Below are positions 1 to 8,217 of a stretch of DNA of 9,774 nt, one piece after another; position 1 is the stretch's first letter; each line of letters begins with the position of its first letter. The DNA comes from Gallionellaceae bacterium (GTDB lineage Bacteria > Pseudomonadota > Gammaproteobacteria > Burkholderiales > Gallionellaceae): positions 1-9,774 of the forward strand of contig CANFCA010000023.1 in the NCBI GenBank assembly GCA_947445045.1, given 5' to 3'. Position numbers and translations under genes: made by a program. The notes under the pieces are model-generated. The model did not search any database and was not told the DNA's origin. It saw nothing but the letters and a program-made list of their open reading frames with translations.

Positions 1-707
<707 letters not shown>

Positions 708-714
708 TCTAAAC

Positions 715-906
715 ATGCAAACTAGCAACACATCGCCAGTCACCGCCGAATCGCCCTGTATTGGCCATTGCACCACGGTGCTAGGCGACGATGTTTGCCG
801 CAGCTGCATGCGCACATTCGATGAGATTACCCGTTGGATAGAGATGAGTGATGACGAACGGATTGCAGTCAATCAACGCGTCGCCGATTTACTCAAGCAA
901 GGATAA
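715..906 (+). CDS. DUF1289 small four-cysteine protein
   Basis: This is a 63-residue cytosolic protein of the DUF1289 family, whose function is unknown. Four cysteines, C15, C19, C28 and C31 (SPCIGHC followed by CRSC), form the C-x3-C-x8-C-x2-C pattern that defines the family and could bind zinc or another metal. The following RTFDEITRW segment is also typical. I chose the ATG at 715. An upstream TTG at 670 would extend the protein into the end of thiC with no family match. No Shine-Dalgarno sequence is visible before 715, so translation may depend on ribosomes finishing thiC only seven bases upstream. Its stop lies two bases before the uppP start, so the two genes are very probably in one transcript. 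Confidence 0.85.
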   Translation: MQTSNTSPVTAESPCIGHCTTVLGDDVCRSCMRTFDEITRWIEMSDDERIAVNQRVADLLKQG

Positions 907-908
907 CC

Positions 909-1733
909 ATGGATTTAATTTACTTAAAAGCCGTGATACTCGGCATCGTTGAGGGACTTACTGAGTTTTTACCGATTTCTTCGACGGGGCATTTAATCGT
1001 AGTGGGTGACTTGCTCAACTTCAACGACGAGCGCGGCAAAGTGTTTGAGATTGTCATTCAATTCGCCGCAATTTTGGCAGTGTGCTGGGAATACCGCGCC
1101 AAGCTAGCTTCCGTTACCAACGGCTTGCTGCAAAAACAAGAGGCCGCGCAACGCTTCACGCTGAATTTGTTTATCGCCTTTTTACCGTTGGCGATACTCG
1201 GTTTGTTATTTGGCAAAGCCATCAAAGAACATTTGTTCGCTCCGATGCCTGTCGCACTAGCGTTCATCATCGGTGCGTTCATTATTCTTTGGGCAGAGAA
1301 ACGTAAGCACACCATCACGATAGCAAGCGTGGATGACATGCACTGGAAGGACGCATTAAAGATGGGCTGTGCGCAAGCCTTGGCACTGATACCCGGCACA
1401 TCACGTTCGGGTGCGACCATCATTGGAGGCTTGTTTTTTGGCTTATCACGCAAGGCAGCGACGGAGTTTTCCTTCTTCCTCGCTATCCCAACCTTAACAA
1501 TGGCGACTTTGTATGAGGTAGTGAAATACCGCCACGATTTTCACGCCGATGATTTGGGTATCTTTTTGGTTGGCTCGATTGCTTCATTCATCAGCGCCTT
1601 CTTCGCGGTGCGCGGACTGTTGCGCTACATCAGCCGCCATGATTTCACCGTGTTTGCTTGGTATCGCATCGCGTTTGGCTTGGTCGTGCTGGGCACTTAT
1701 TACAGCGGGCTAGTTAGCTGGTCAGGCGCTTAA
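909..1733 (+). CDS. uppP: Undecaprenyl-diphosphate phosphatase UppP (BacA)
   Basis: This 274-residue inner-membrane enzyme removes the terminal phosphate of undecaprenyl diphosphate. It thereby recycles the lipid carrier for peptidoglycan and other envelope polymers, and it can confer bacitracin tolerance. The length is normal. Both family signatures are visible: [14 protein letters not shown] at residues 15-28, with the glutamates, serines and histidine of the active site, and PGTSRSG at residues 162-168 with the conserved arginine. Several hydrophobic segments fit the multi-spanning fold. The ATG at 909 follows AAGGA at 899-903, inside the end of the DUF1289 gene, so the pair is tightly coupled. 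No terminator-like stem is visible in the 63 bases before yggX. Confidence 0.96.
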   Translation: MDLIYLKAVILGIVEGLTEFLPISSTGHLIVVGDLLNFNDERGKVFEIVIQFAAILAVCWEYRAKLASVTNGLLQKQEAAQRFTLNLFIAFLPLAILGLLFGKAIKEHLFAPMPVALAFIIGAFIILWAEKRKHTITIASVDDMHWKDALKMGCAQALALIPGTSRSGATIIGGLFFGLSRKAATEFSFFLAIPTLTMATLYEVVKYRHDFHADDLGIFLVGSIASFISAFFAVRGLLRYISRHDFTVFAWYRIAFGLVVLGTYYSGLVSWSGA

Positions 1734-1783
1734 ACTTTACCTGCGAACCAAGCCCACAATCCGCTGTCACACTCACAACTTTT

Positions 1784-1787
1784 GGAG
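1784..1787 (+). promoter_or_regulatory. Shine-Dalgarno that sets the yggX start
   Basis: GGAG lies nine bases before the ATG at 1797. It overlaps a possible TTG start at 1782, which would add five residues not seen in the family. The ATG at 1797 is therefore preferred. Confidence 0.7.
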
Positions 1788-1796
1788 ATTAGTAAC

Positions 1797-2069
1797 ATGA
1801 CTAGAATGGTTCAATGCGTCAAACTGGGACGCGAAGCAGAAGGATTAGATCGTTTACCTTATCCTGGTCCATTGGGTCAGCGGATTCTAGATAACGTCTC
1901 CAAACAAGCTTGGCAAGATTGGCTCAAATTTCAAACTATGTTGGTGAATGAAAATCGCCTTAACCTCGCCGATATTCAGTCGCGCAAATATCTCGCCACA
2001 CAGATGGAAAAATACTTTTTTGGCGAAGGCGTAGCAATGCCAGATGGTTACGTGCCCCCAAAAAGTTAG
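1797..2069 (+). CDS. yggX: Probable Fe(II)-trafficking protein YggX
   Basis: This 90-residue cytosolic protein matches the YggX family along its whole length. These proteins help protect and supply iron for Fe-S clusters under oxidative stress. Visible signatures are the N-terminal [10 protein letters not shown] with the conserved Cys7, [15 protein letters not shown], the [19 protein letters not shown] segment, and the C-terminal QMEKYFFG. The usual family length is about 90 residues, so the gene is complete. In many bacteria yggX lies beside mutY; here it sits between uppP and a ChaN-like lipoprotein gene. The 63-base gap before it shows no convincing promoter by eye, so it may be read through from uppP or have its own weak promoter. 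Confidence 0.95.
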   Translation: MTRMVQCVKLGREAEGLDRLPYPGPLGQRILDNVSKQAWQDWLKFQTMLVNENRLNLADIQSRKYLATQMEKYFFGEGVAMPDGYVPPKS

Positions 2070-2100
2070 CCGTCAGCAAAGTTAATAGGATTAAACCACG

Positions 2101-3267
2101 ATGGTTAAAAAGTATTTCGCGATGCTTGCGCTCACAGCTTGCTGCACAGGCTGCGGCTTGCTTGAGAACAACAATAGCGGCTTTAGACTTCCCGTGCCTA
2201 CATCGTCTTCTGGTGTAATGCCTAAGACCATCGACCCTAGCCAGCAACTTGCGCGCACGGCATTGGTTGACCAGATGGTGGATAAGCGCGTGCTGTTTAT
2301 TGGCGAGGTTCACGATAGTGTTGAACATCATGAAAATCAACTGCGCATTATCAAAAGTATGTATGCGCGCTATCCCGATTTCGCTATCGGGGTTGAATAC
2401 TTTCAGCAACCCTTTCAACCATTCTTAGACGAATACGTCGCGGGATGGATTGATGAAAAGGAGATGCTGAAAAAAACCGAATACTACAAGCGCTGGAAAA
2501 TTGATTACCGCATGTTGCGCCCTATTTTCCAGTTCGCCCGTGAAAATCATATTCCGATTTTGGCATTGAATGTACCTGAAGAGCTACACAACAAAGTATT
2601 CAAAAGCGGCATGAAAGCACTCTCGCCTCAAGAGTTGGCGCAAACTCCCACCGGGATTAAACCTGCCAATGCAAATTACATGCAGCGATTACGGTCCATT
2701 TTTGATTCGCACCCGCCAGCTGCGAGTTTTGATTACTTTGTGGATGGCGTGTTGTTGTGGGATGAGGGTATGGCAGACACCACCGTGCGCTACTTGAATA
2801 ACCACCAACAATCGCGTGTGGTCGTGTTAGCTGGATTGGTACACATCTTGTATGGTGATGGCATCCCCGAACGCGTCAATCGTCGTCTAGGCGCAAATCA
2901 AAGCATCGTGACGGTGAATGGTGCTGACTTTGGTCAATTTGCTAATATTGCCGATTATGCGTTAACGACGGAATTGCCTAGTCAAACGAAAGACTTCCCG
3001 CGTGCAGGAAAATTAGGCATCACACTTGTGGATGATATTTCTAGTATGTATATCAGCTATTTCTCAGCCAGTAGTCCTGCAAAAATGGCAGGCTTGGAAC
3101 TCGGCGATCACATTATTTCTCTGGATGGCGAACGCGTAACAAACTTGGCGGAATTAAAAGCCGTTATGTTCGACAAACAACCCAACGAACGCGTACACGT
3201 CACCGTGAAACGTGACAGCATTAAAAACGCGAATAATGAATTGCAGTTTGTAGTGCAACTAAATTAA
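2101..3267 (+). CDS. ChaN-family (haem-binding/TIKI-like) lipoprotein with C-terminal PDZ domain
   Basis: This 388-residue protein should be exported and lipid-anchored. Residues 1-13 are a short hydrophobic leader followed by the lipobox LTAC (Cys14), with CTGC (Cys18) as a second possibility. Residues ~50-290 match the ChaN/DUF399 family, which includes a haem-binding lipoprotein of Campylobacter and is related to the TIKI/EreA-type fold. Visible marks are IGEVHDS (E69, H71), the following H76-H77, VEYF (E99), LLWDEGMA (218-225) and LAGLVHILYGDG with H248. Residues ~304-372 look like a PDZ domain, with AGLELGD at 330-336. PDZ domains usually bind C-terminal tails or regulate proteases. AGGA at 2087-2090 precedes the ATG by ten bases. 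Substrate and partner are unknown; haem or iron handling, or a protease-like role, are both possible. Confidence 0.85.
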   Translation: MVKKYFAMLALTACCTGCGLLENNNSGFRLPVPTSSSGVMPKTIDPSQQLARTALVDQMVDKRVLFIGEVHDSVEHHENQLRIIKSMYARYPDFAIGVEYFQQPFQPFLDEYVAGWIDEKEMLKKTEYYKRWKIDYRMLRPIFQFARENHIPILALNVPEELHNKVFKSGMKALSPQELAQTPTGIKPANANYMQRLRSIFDSHPPAASFDYFVDGVLLWDEGMADTTVRYLNNHQQSRVVVLAGLVHILYGDGIPERVNRRLGANQSIVTVNGADFGQFANIADYALTTELPSQTKDFPRAGKLGITLVDDISSMYISYFSASSPAKMAGLELGDHIISLDGERVTNLAELKAVMFDKQPNERVHVTVKRDSIKNANNELQFVVQLN

Positions 3268-3276
3268 AAGCCCTTT

Positions 3277-5532
3277 TTATTGCGCCAAAGCATTGCGCTT
3301 CGCCAAGTTACCTTTCGAAACAACTTTAGTCTTTCCATCCATCAATCGCACTGCCATCGTAAGCGGCGAATTTGCTATCGGCCACGTTCCTTTAATAAAG
3401 TTGTTGATGTCCGCCAAGCCACGTACTTCTGGCTCAACTTCCATAGTTACTATGCCGGGACCTCTTGGACCCGGAAATTCTAGCCACGTCCGTTTAGGCT
3501 TAGGTGTTTTAACGACTGGGCTCTCTGGATCCTCTTCGCCATTAAAGGCCAAGTAACTATACTTGGCGTAATGTGGTAATTTCTTGGCGAGTGCGGGCAG
3601 CATTCTGGCATCCGTTGCCGCCAACCAAACAACCGGTGTCCTGCCGATTTGCGAGGCGATTGCTACCGCGTCATTTTCTTTTGATAGTGCTTTCCCATCG
3701 ATCTCGCCACCCGTATCGCTTAGCTTTACTATATTGGAATCGAGAGTAGCTTGGAACTCACCACGGAATTTATTCTCCCAACCCAACATCCATATCGCAC
3801 CTTTTGTGGGCAATTTTTCAAGTTCGTCATCCCATTTAATCTGGGTGGTGTGTAAAAGCTGTTGATCCAAAGTTTCTGCTATGTTGGCGTACTGCGTGCG
3901 CAACGCCTCGGATGCTTTGTGTGGCAAAACGATCATCACATCTTCAGCACCCAACACTTGTGAAAGCGCAGCTGGCATTTCTTCATCACCTAAGCGACGG
4001 AATAAATCGAACTCAGAGTCAATATCCACGCGTAAAGGTTTATCCTTAAGGGGAAGATGTAATTCAGCTTGCTTGCCAGTCATTTTGATCACGGTTGAAT
4101 AGGCATTTGAGTCACCCGCCAATGTTATTGCAATCGGCACGTCCAGCAAATAAGCTGGCTCTGGCTGCGTTTGCTCTATCTTTACAATCAGTTCGTAGCC
4201 GTCCCCATCATCCTCTTGTTGTGCTGAGACCAAGCCCAGTTGTGGTGCCCCTGTACGTTCAGTCCATTGTGTAAAGAAGGGCTTGAAGTCTTTATTAGCC
4301 GCTTCCGAAAAAAATAATTCCATATCTGAAAAACTTGCCTGCTTGAACTGATACGCCTTATAAAAATTTTGCAGGGCGAGAATAAAGCGGTCGTCAGTCA
4401 TCTGTCTACGCAGCATGTGGAACATCATCATTGCTTTGCCATAACCCAACGCCTCGGTAGAAGCACTGTTACGCGAAGTAAACTTCGTCAGCGGGAAATC
4501 GCGACCAGTAGAAACGAAGTCTGCATACTTTTGCAATGTTGAACGTCGAAAATCTGCGCCCGCGCCCTTCTGTTCTTTCAACAAATGATCAGCCAAATAT
4601 GCAGTCAAGCCTTCCGACCAATTACCCTTATCATAATCAACATACACACTATTACCCCACCAATTGTGCAAAATCTCGTGTGGGTAAGAAGAGTCGATGA
4701 TGAACGGTAAGCGAATCACTTGGCGACCTAACAATGTGAAGGAGGGCATGCCAAAACCCGACTCCCAGAAATTTTCTACTAGTGCGAATTTTGCATAGGG
4801 GTAAGGTGCAATTAGCTTTTGATACATATTGATATATTTCATCGTTGCATCTAAATATCGCTTCGCCAACTCCTTATCATCACTACGCAAATAGACCATC
4901 GCATTGACACCATTTGCACTCAGGTCGAACTCCTTAAAATATCCCGCAATCAGATGTATCTCTTTTTGTGGCTGCCTTTCACGCCAAGACACGCTGCCCT
5001 CCCTTACCTTACCGCCAGAACCTTGGCTAATTGCACGCCAGTTTCTTGGCATATCAACTTCCAAGGAATAGCTCAACATGCCGTTGCTATTCTCTAACTC
5101 AAGCTGCGGATACCAACCACTCTCGCCGTTAAGTACCACACCTTCTTCAGCAATCATGCCCACCGTATTTTCAAAGCTGCGCACTTCGCGTAGCTCTTGC
5201 TGCAAGGGATGAAAAATTTCGCCTCCGTATGAAATAGAAAAAGTGTCGCGTCCTTGACGGAGTGTGACGCTATATTGCTTCATCCAAGATTCACGGGCTG
5301 TACCGATATACTTGATTTCAGCATCTGTCGACGTAGGCTCTAGTTCACCATGCAGCAAAAATTTAATAGTTCGCGGCGAACCACGCGGCACTGAGATATA
5401 GTCTTCAACCGACAATGAATGTTGTTCGGGATAAAGCTCAACTCGTAAACTATGGCTGGGCATGGAGCTACCCGCCGCATAAACATTGGCAGTAAAAAAA
5501 GTAATAAAAATGGCTAGGAATAGTCGCGTCAT
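3277..5532 (-). CDS. Exported M1-family-like zinc metallopeptidase
   Basis: This is a 751-residue protein with a cleavable signal peptide (residues 1-19 or 20, hydrophobic LFLAIFITFF core, NVYA cleavage region), so it probably acts in the periplasm. The gluzincin zinc site is visible as HEILH (H285, E286, H289) followed by NWWGN and then NWSEG with E307 as the likely third ligand. Y364 in GYGKAMMMFHML fits the catalytic tyrosine region. Two features differ from classical aminopeptidase N: the spacing from H289 to E307 is 17 residues rather than 18, and the usual GxMEN substrate motif is replaced by GFGMPSF (259-265). The C-terminal ~230 residues match nothing I recognise. A GGTGAG ribosome site (5542-5547 on the plus strand) lies nine bases from the ATG. 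It converges on the chaN-like gene with a 9-base gap and diverges from the FTR1 gene. Confidence 0.85.
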   Translation of the reverse strand: MTRLFLAIFITFFTANVYAAGSSMPSHSLRVELYPEQHSLSVEDYISVPRGSPRTIKFLLHGELEPTSTDAEIKYIGTARESWMKQYSVTLRQGRDTFSISYGGEIFHPLQQELREVRSFENTVGMIAEEGVVLNGESGWYPQLELENSNGMLSYSLEVDMPRNWRAISQGSGGKVREGSVSWRERQPQKEIHLIAGYFKEFDLSANGVNAMVYLRSDDKELAKRYLDATMKYINMYQKLIAPYPYAKFALVENFWESGFGMPSFTLLGRQVIRLPFIIDSSYPHEILHNWWGNSVYVDYDKGNWSEGLTAYLADHLLKEQKGAGADFRRSTLQKYADFVSTGRDFPLTKFTSRNSASTEALGYGKAMMMFHMLRRQMTDDRFILALQNFYKAYQFKQASFSDMELFFSEAANKDFKPFFTQWTERTGAPQLGLVSAQQEDDGDGYELIVKIEQTQPEPAYLLDVPIAITLAGDSNAYSTVIKMTGKQAELHLPLKDKPLRVDIDSEFDLFRRLGDEEMPAALSQVLGAEDVMIVLPHKASEALRTQYANIAETLDQQLLHTTQIKWDDELEKLPTKGAIWMLGWENKFRGEFQATLDSNIVKLSDTGGEIDGKALSKENDAVAIASQIGRTPVVWLAATDARMLPALAKKLPHYAKYSYLAFNGEEDPESPVVKTPKPKRTWLEFPGPRGPGIVTMEVEPEVRGLADINNFIKGTWPIANSPLTMAVRLMDGKTKVVSKGNLAKRNALAQ

Positions 5533-5599
5533 GTTAGTTTACTCACCATGCTAAATACTGAGTGGGATAGTGTCCCAGCATTGCACCTTATGGTCAATA

Positions 5600-5628
5600 T
5601 CGACTTAGTTAAAGCAATCTAATACTAT
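5600..5628 (+). promoter_or_regulatory. Possible sigma-70 promoter for the FTR1 permease gene
   Basis: TCGACT (5600-5605) and TACTAT (5623-5628) are separated by 17 bases. Each matches the -35 and -10 consensus at four of six positions. The pair ends 52 bases before the ATG at 5681, within the 148-base divergent region 5533-5680. This is a by-eye match and weak. On the opposite strand TTGACC (plus-strand bases 5592-5597) could be a -35 for the M1 peptidase gene, but its nearest -10-like hexamer is poor and spaced too far. Confidence 0.25.
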
Positions 5629-5640
5629 GACGGCTTAGCA

Positions 5641-5655
5641 AGCGTAGGCTACGCT
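5641..5655. promoter_or_regulatory. Perfect 15-base dyad, candidate operator upstream of FTR1 gene
   Basis: AGCGTAGGCTACGCT consists of two perfect 7-base inverted arms around one central base. It lies 25 bases before the permease start and downstream of the possible promoter, a position where a bound repressor could block transcription. It could equally form a small hairpin in the mRNA leader. It does not resemble a Fur box. A weaker dyad, TGGGA-N5-TCCCA, lies at 5563-5577 nearer the peptidase gene. Confidence 0.4.
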
Positions 5656-5680
5656 CTACCTTAAACACGGAGTCGTATAA

Positions 5681-7612
5681 ATGTCGGTTCGCTCAAGCAA
5701 GAAAACTTACTCAGCCATTGCGCTGCTAATTTTTGTTGTGATGACACATTTCGCACATGCCGACGAAGCCACCAACCGCGATGCGCAAACGATTTTGCAC
5801 ATGCTGGATTATGTCAGCGTTGATTATGCTGGTTCCGTACTGTATGGAAAAATACTCAACGAAACCGAATTTGCCGAGCAATCTGGGTTTGCAGAACAAG
5901 CCGCAATCCTGATGCATAAATTACCCGATCATCCCAATCGAGCGGCGATGATTGCCCAAGCTGAAGAAATTTCCGCCAAAGTTAAAGACAAGGGCCCTGC
6001 TGACTACGTGAGTGTTCTGGCTAAGCAATTACGCAACTCAATTATCGAATCCTACCAAGTTCCTGTCACACCGCGCCGACTTCCACAACCTTTGCCTGCT
6101 ATGGCAATTTTCCAACAGCTATGCGTCCCGTGCCACGGTGCAACTGGGCATGGCGATGGTCAATTCAGTAATGTACTTAACCCAAAGCCTGCTAACTTTC
6201 ACGATGATGTCCGCATGGGACAACGCAGTGTTTATGGCTTGTACAGCAGCATCTCACTGGGTGTTGGCAATACGGCAATGCGGGCTTTTTCACAACTTTC
6301 TGATGAAGATCGATGGTCATTGGCTTTTTTAGTTTCTAATTTTCGTAAGACCCCTGAGCAAATTGAACAAGGGCGTATGTTCTGGGAAAAGCGCAATTAC
6401 AGGGGGCCGACACCTGATATGGCCGCATTGACCACCTTAACCAGCAATCAAGTCGCCACACTCTATGGGGATCAAACCCGTTTAGTTTTTGCTTACTTGA
6501 GATCTGATCCCAAAGCCCTTCAAGTCACCCCTCACGCCACCTTAGCGTTTGCTGCAGAACAACTTGATGCGGCACTGCTTCGCTACCAAGAGGGCGGCCA
6601 AGCGGATGCTCAACAACTCGCCATTTCTGCTTATTTGGATGGCTTTGAGCCAATGGAAGTCAGCTTAGACACGCTCGATAAAAAGCTACGCCGCAGCATT
6701 GAGAGTGAAATGATGGCAGCGCGGCAACTCATAGCCAGCAGCGCACCTCTAGCCACGATTACTCAGAAAACTGTTCTGGCGAAAGCCTTGCTCAAACAAG
6801 CAGATGCGCGATTTAGGGATGGCGAACTCTCTGTTACGCGCACTTTTTTTAGTTCCGTATTTGTTTTGTTAAGAGAATGCTTTGAGGGAATATTAGTCAT
6901 CGCTGTGCTGCTTGCATTTGCAGTGAAAACTCACCAGGGCAGGGCGTTAACTCATATTTATGCGGGTTGGATATGTGCTGTATTGCTTGGCATATTAATC
7001 TGGATGATTGTTAATTGGATAACAGAAATATCAGGTATTTACCGAGAAATCGGGTCAGGCATCACCGCACTCACCGCTTCAGCGATGTTGATTTATCTTG
7101 GCTTTTGGTTATACCGTAACCTTTTCGGGCAAGTTCGTCTCACTGCCTTGTCGGAACAATTAAACCAAATATTCACCAAGAAAAACCTTTGGATGTTGGC
7201 ACTACTCTCTTTTGCTGCAATGTTTCGCCCGGCATTTGAGTCAACATTATTTTACGACGCGCTGTGGACGCAACTCTCCAATAGTGCGAGGCCCGTTATG
7301 TGGAGCGGCCTCCTAACTGGTGCTGTTATTCTGTTCGCAATAGGTTGGGCTGTGTTTCAATTTAGCTTATTGCTAACTAACAAGGTGCTGTTTATCTGCA
7401 CCTCGCTTTTGCTGGCAATCATGTCGATTATTTTTGCCGGACAAGGCGTGACTTCGTTACAAAAAGCAGGCGTGGTGTCAGCAAGTAAAATTGATTTTAT
7501 TACAGTGCCGATACTGGGTATTGCCCCCACCCATCAAACAATACTGGCTCAACTACTGGTGATAGGTATTTTGATATTGGGTTATCTCGCTTCCACACGC
7601 CGCCGTAATTAG
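5681..7612 (+). CDS. Cytochrome c/FTR1-family iron permease
   Basis: This 643-residue inner-membrane protein fuses a periplasmic haem c domain to an FTR1-type permease, a design thought to couple iron oxidation state to uptake. In order: signal peptide at residues 1-27 (cleavage near AHA-D); a helical segment; cytochrome c with C148-x2-C151-H152 and probable axial M200 in NTAMRAF; a helical linker (~225-385) containing YLDGFEPME as in other FTR1 proteins; then about seven membrane spans from ~390 to 637. The ion-path motifs are divergent: RECFE (398-402) in place of REGLE, and RPAFE (516-520) in place of the second REGxE. The arginines and final glutamates remain. CGGAG at 5668-5672 precedes the ATG by eight bases. 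The 3' end overlaps the convergent EamA gene by four bases. Assignment is strong; metal specificity is inferred. Confidence 0.9.
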   Translation: MSVRSSKKTYSAIALLIFVVMTHFAHADEATNRDAQTILHMLDYVSVDYAGSVLYGKILNETEFAEQSGFAEQAAILMHKLPDHPNRAAMIAQAEEISAKVKDKGPADYVSVLAKQLRNSIIESYQVPVTPRRLPQPLPAMAIFQQLCVPCHGATGHGDGQFSNVLNPKPANFHDDVRMGQRSVYGLYSSISLGVGNTAMRAFSQLSDEDRWSLAFLVSNFRKTPEQIEQGRMFWEKRNYRGPTPDMAALTTLTSNQVATLYGDQTRLVFAYLRSDPKALQVTPHATLAFAAEQLDAALLRYQEGGQADAQQLAISAYLDGFEPMEVSLDTLDKKLRRSIESEMMAARQLIASSAPLATITQKTVLAKALLKQADARFRDGELSVTRTFFSSVFVLLRECFEGILVIAVLLAFAVKTHQGRALTHIYAGWICAVLLGILIWMIVNWITEISGIYREIGSGITALTASAMLIYLGFWLYRNLFGQVRLTALSEQLNQIFTKKNLWMLALLSFAAMFRPAFESTLFYDALWTQLSNSARPVMWSGLLTGAVILFAIGWAVFQFSLLLTNKVLFICTSLLLAIMSIIFAGQGVTSLQKAGVVSASKIDFITVPILGIAPTHQTILAQLLVIGILILGYLASTRRRN

Positions 7613-8043
7613 CGTCTTAAACTTAACAACACCACACCCGCCGCAACCAACAAAATTCCCACCCAATCTCTAACGCTAGGACGCTCGTTCAAAAATATCA
7701 CCGCGAAGATTGCTACCAGCACTAAGCTGAACTTATCCACTGGCGCGACTTTAGAAGCCTCTCCCAATTTCAACGCGCGGAAATAACACACCCACGATGC
7801 GCCTGTAGCCAATCCTGACAACGACAAGAACAGCCAAGTCTTACGATTCAGCGCAAACGGATCGCTCCACTTGCCCGTGAAATAAACGAAGCCAGACAAC
7901 ACCAACAAAATCACCAAAGTGCGTATCAAGGTGGCGTAATCGGAATCCACGCCTTCCAACCCAATTTTGGCGAAGATAGCCGTCATTGCAGCAAAAACGG
8001 CGGAGAGCAATGCCCAGTAAAACCAACTATGCATCGATAACAT
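7609..8043 (-). CDS. Half-size EamA/DMT-superfamily transporter
   Basis: This 144-residue inner-membrane protein carries one EamA repeat with about five hydrophobic spans, beginning FYWALLSAVFAAMTAIFAK and ending WVGILLVAAGVVLLSLRR. The stretch EASKVAPVDK followed by FLNERPS is typical of EamA proteins. Classical members have two such repeats (~300 residues). Single-repeat members of this length are known and probably act as dimers, so it need not be truncated. The substrate cannot be read from the sequence. The ATG at 8043 is chosen because a strong AAGGAG lies five bases before it; a second in-frame ATG at 8034 is further away. Its stop overlaps the FTR1 stop region by four bases, so the two convergent transcripts may interfere. 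A palindromic repeat separates it from the upstream DUF2288 gene. Confidence 0.85.
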   Translation of the reverse strand: MLSMHSWFYWALLSAVFAAMTAIFAKIGLEGVDSDYATLIRTLVILLVLSGFVYFTGKWSDPFALNRKTWLFLSLSGLATGASWVCYFRALKLGEASKVAPVDKFSLVLVAIFAVIFLNERPSVRDWVGILLVAAGVVLLSLRR

Positions 8044-8048
8044 ACGCG

Positions 8049-8054
8049 CTCCTT
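8049..8054 (-). promoter_or_regulatory. Strong Shine-Dalgarno that sets the EamA start
   Basis: AAGGAG on the minus strand is spaced five bases from the ATG at 8043. It supports that start over the in-frame ATG nine bases downstream. Confidence 0.7.
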
Positions 8055-8100
8055 TGGAGAATTAGCTTTTTGAAGCATTCATCAAATTGTGTAATTCGTC

Positions 8101-8120
8101 ATTCCCGCGAAGGCGGGAAT
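8101..8120 (+). repeat. dRS3-like 20-mer, left copy
   Basis: It fits ATTCCC-N8-GGGAAT exactly. It folds into an 8-base perfect stem (ATTCCCGC/GCGGGAAT) with a GAAG loop. The same pattern defines the neisserial dRS3 repeat. Confidence 0.75.
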
Positions 8121-8197
8121 CCAGTGAAAAAATAATCCGCGAAGCGGACACAAATTTTGGTGTTGTACCACTTCGCGGTAACCATTCGAATTGCTGG

Positions 8198-8217
8198 ATT
8201 CCCGCTTTCGCGGGAAT
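8198..8217 (-). repeat. dRS3-like 20-mer, right copy (inverted)
   Basis: It fits ATTCCC-N8-GGGAAT and is the inverse of the left copy with one base changed. Read on the minus strand, the direction of the DUF2288 transcript, the 8-base stem is capped by GAAA, a GNRA-type tetraloop. No U-run follows, so it is not a classical intrinsic terminator. Confidence 0.75.

Noticed and set aside
1960..2418. Open frame of 152 codons on the minus strand across yggX and the chaN-like gene
   Set aside because: It overlaps two confident genes on the other strand and shows no recognisable domain.
3261..3285. Possible two-way terminator between the chaN-like and M1-like genes
   Set aside because: The AAAAG-CCC-TTTTT stretch allows only a four-base A/T stem, too weak to call a terminator.
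5533..5680. Fur box in front of the iron permease gene
   Set aside because: No stretch approaches the GATAATGATAATCATTATC consensus. The only strong dyad is GC-rich and different.
7609..8043. EamA gene as a truncated two-repeat transporter
   Set aside because: It has its own strong ribosome site, a normal start and a complete single EamA repeat. Half-size members exist, so there is no need to call it broken.
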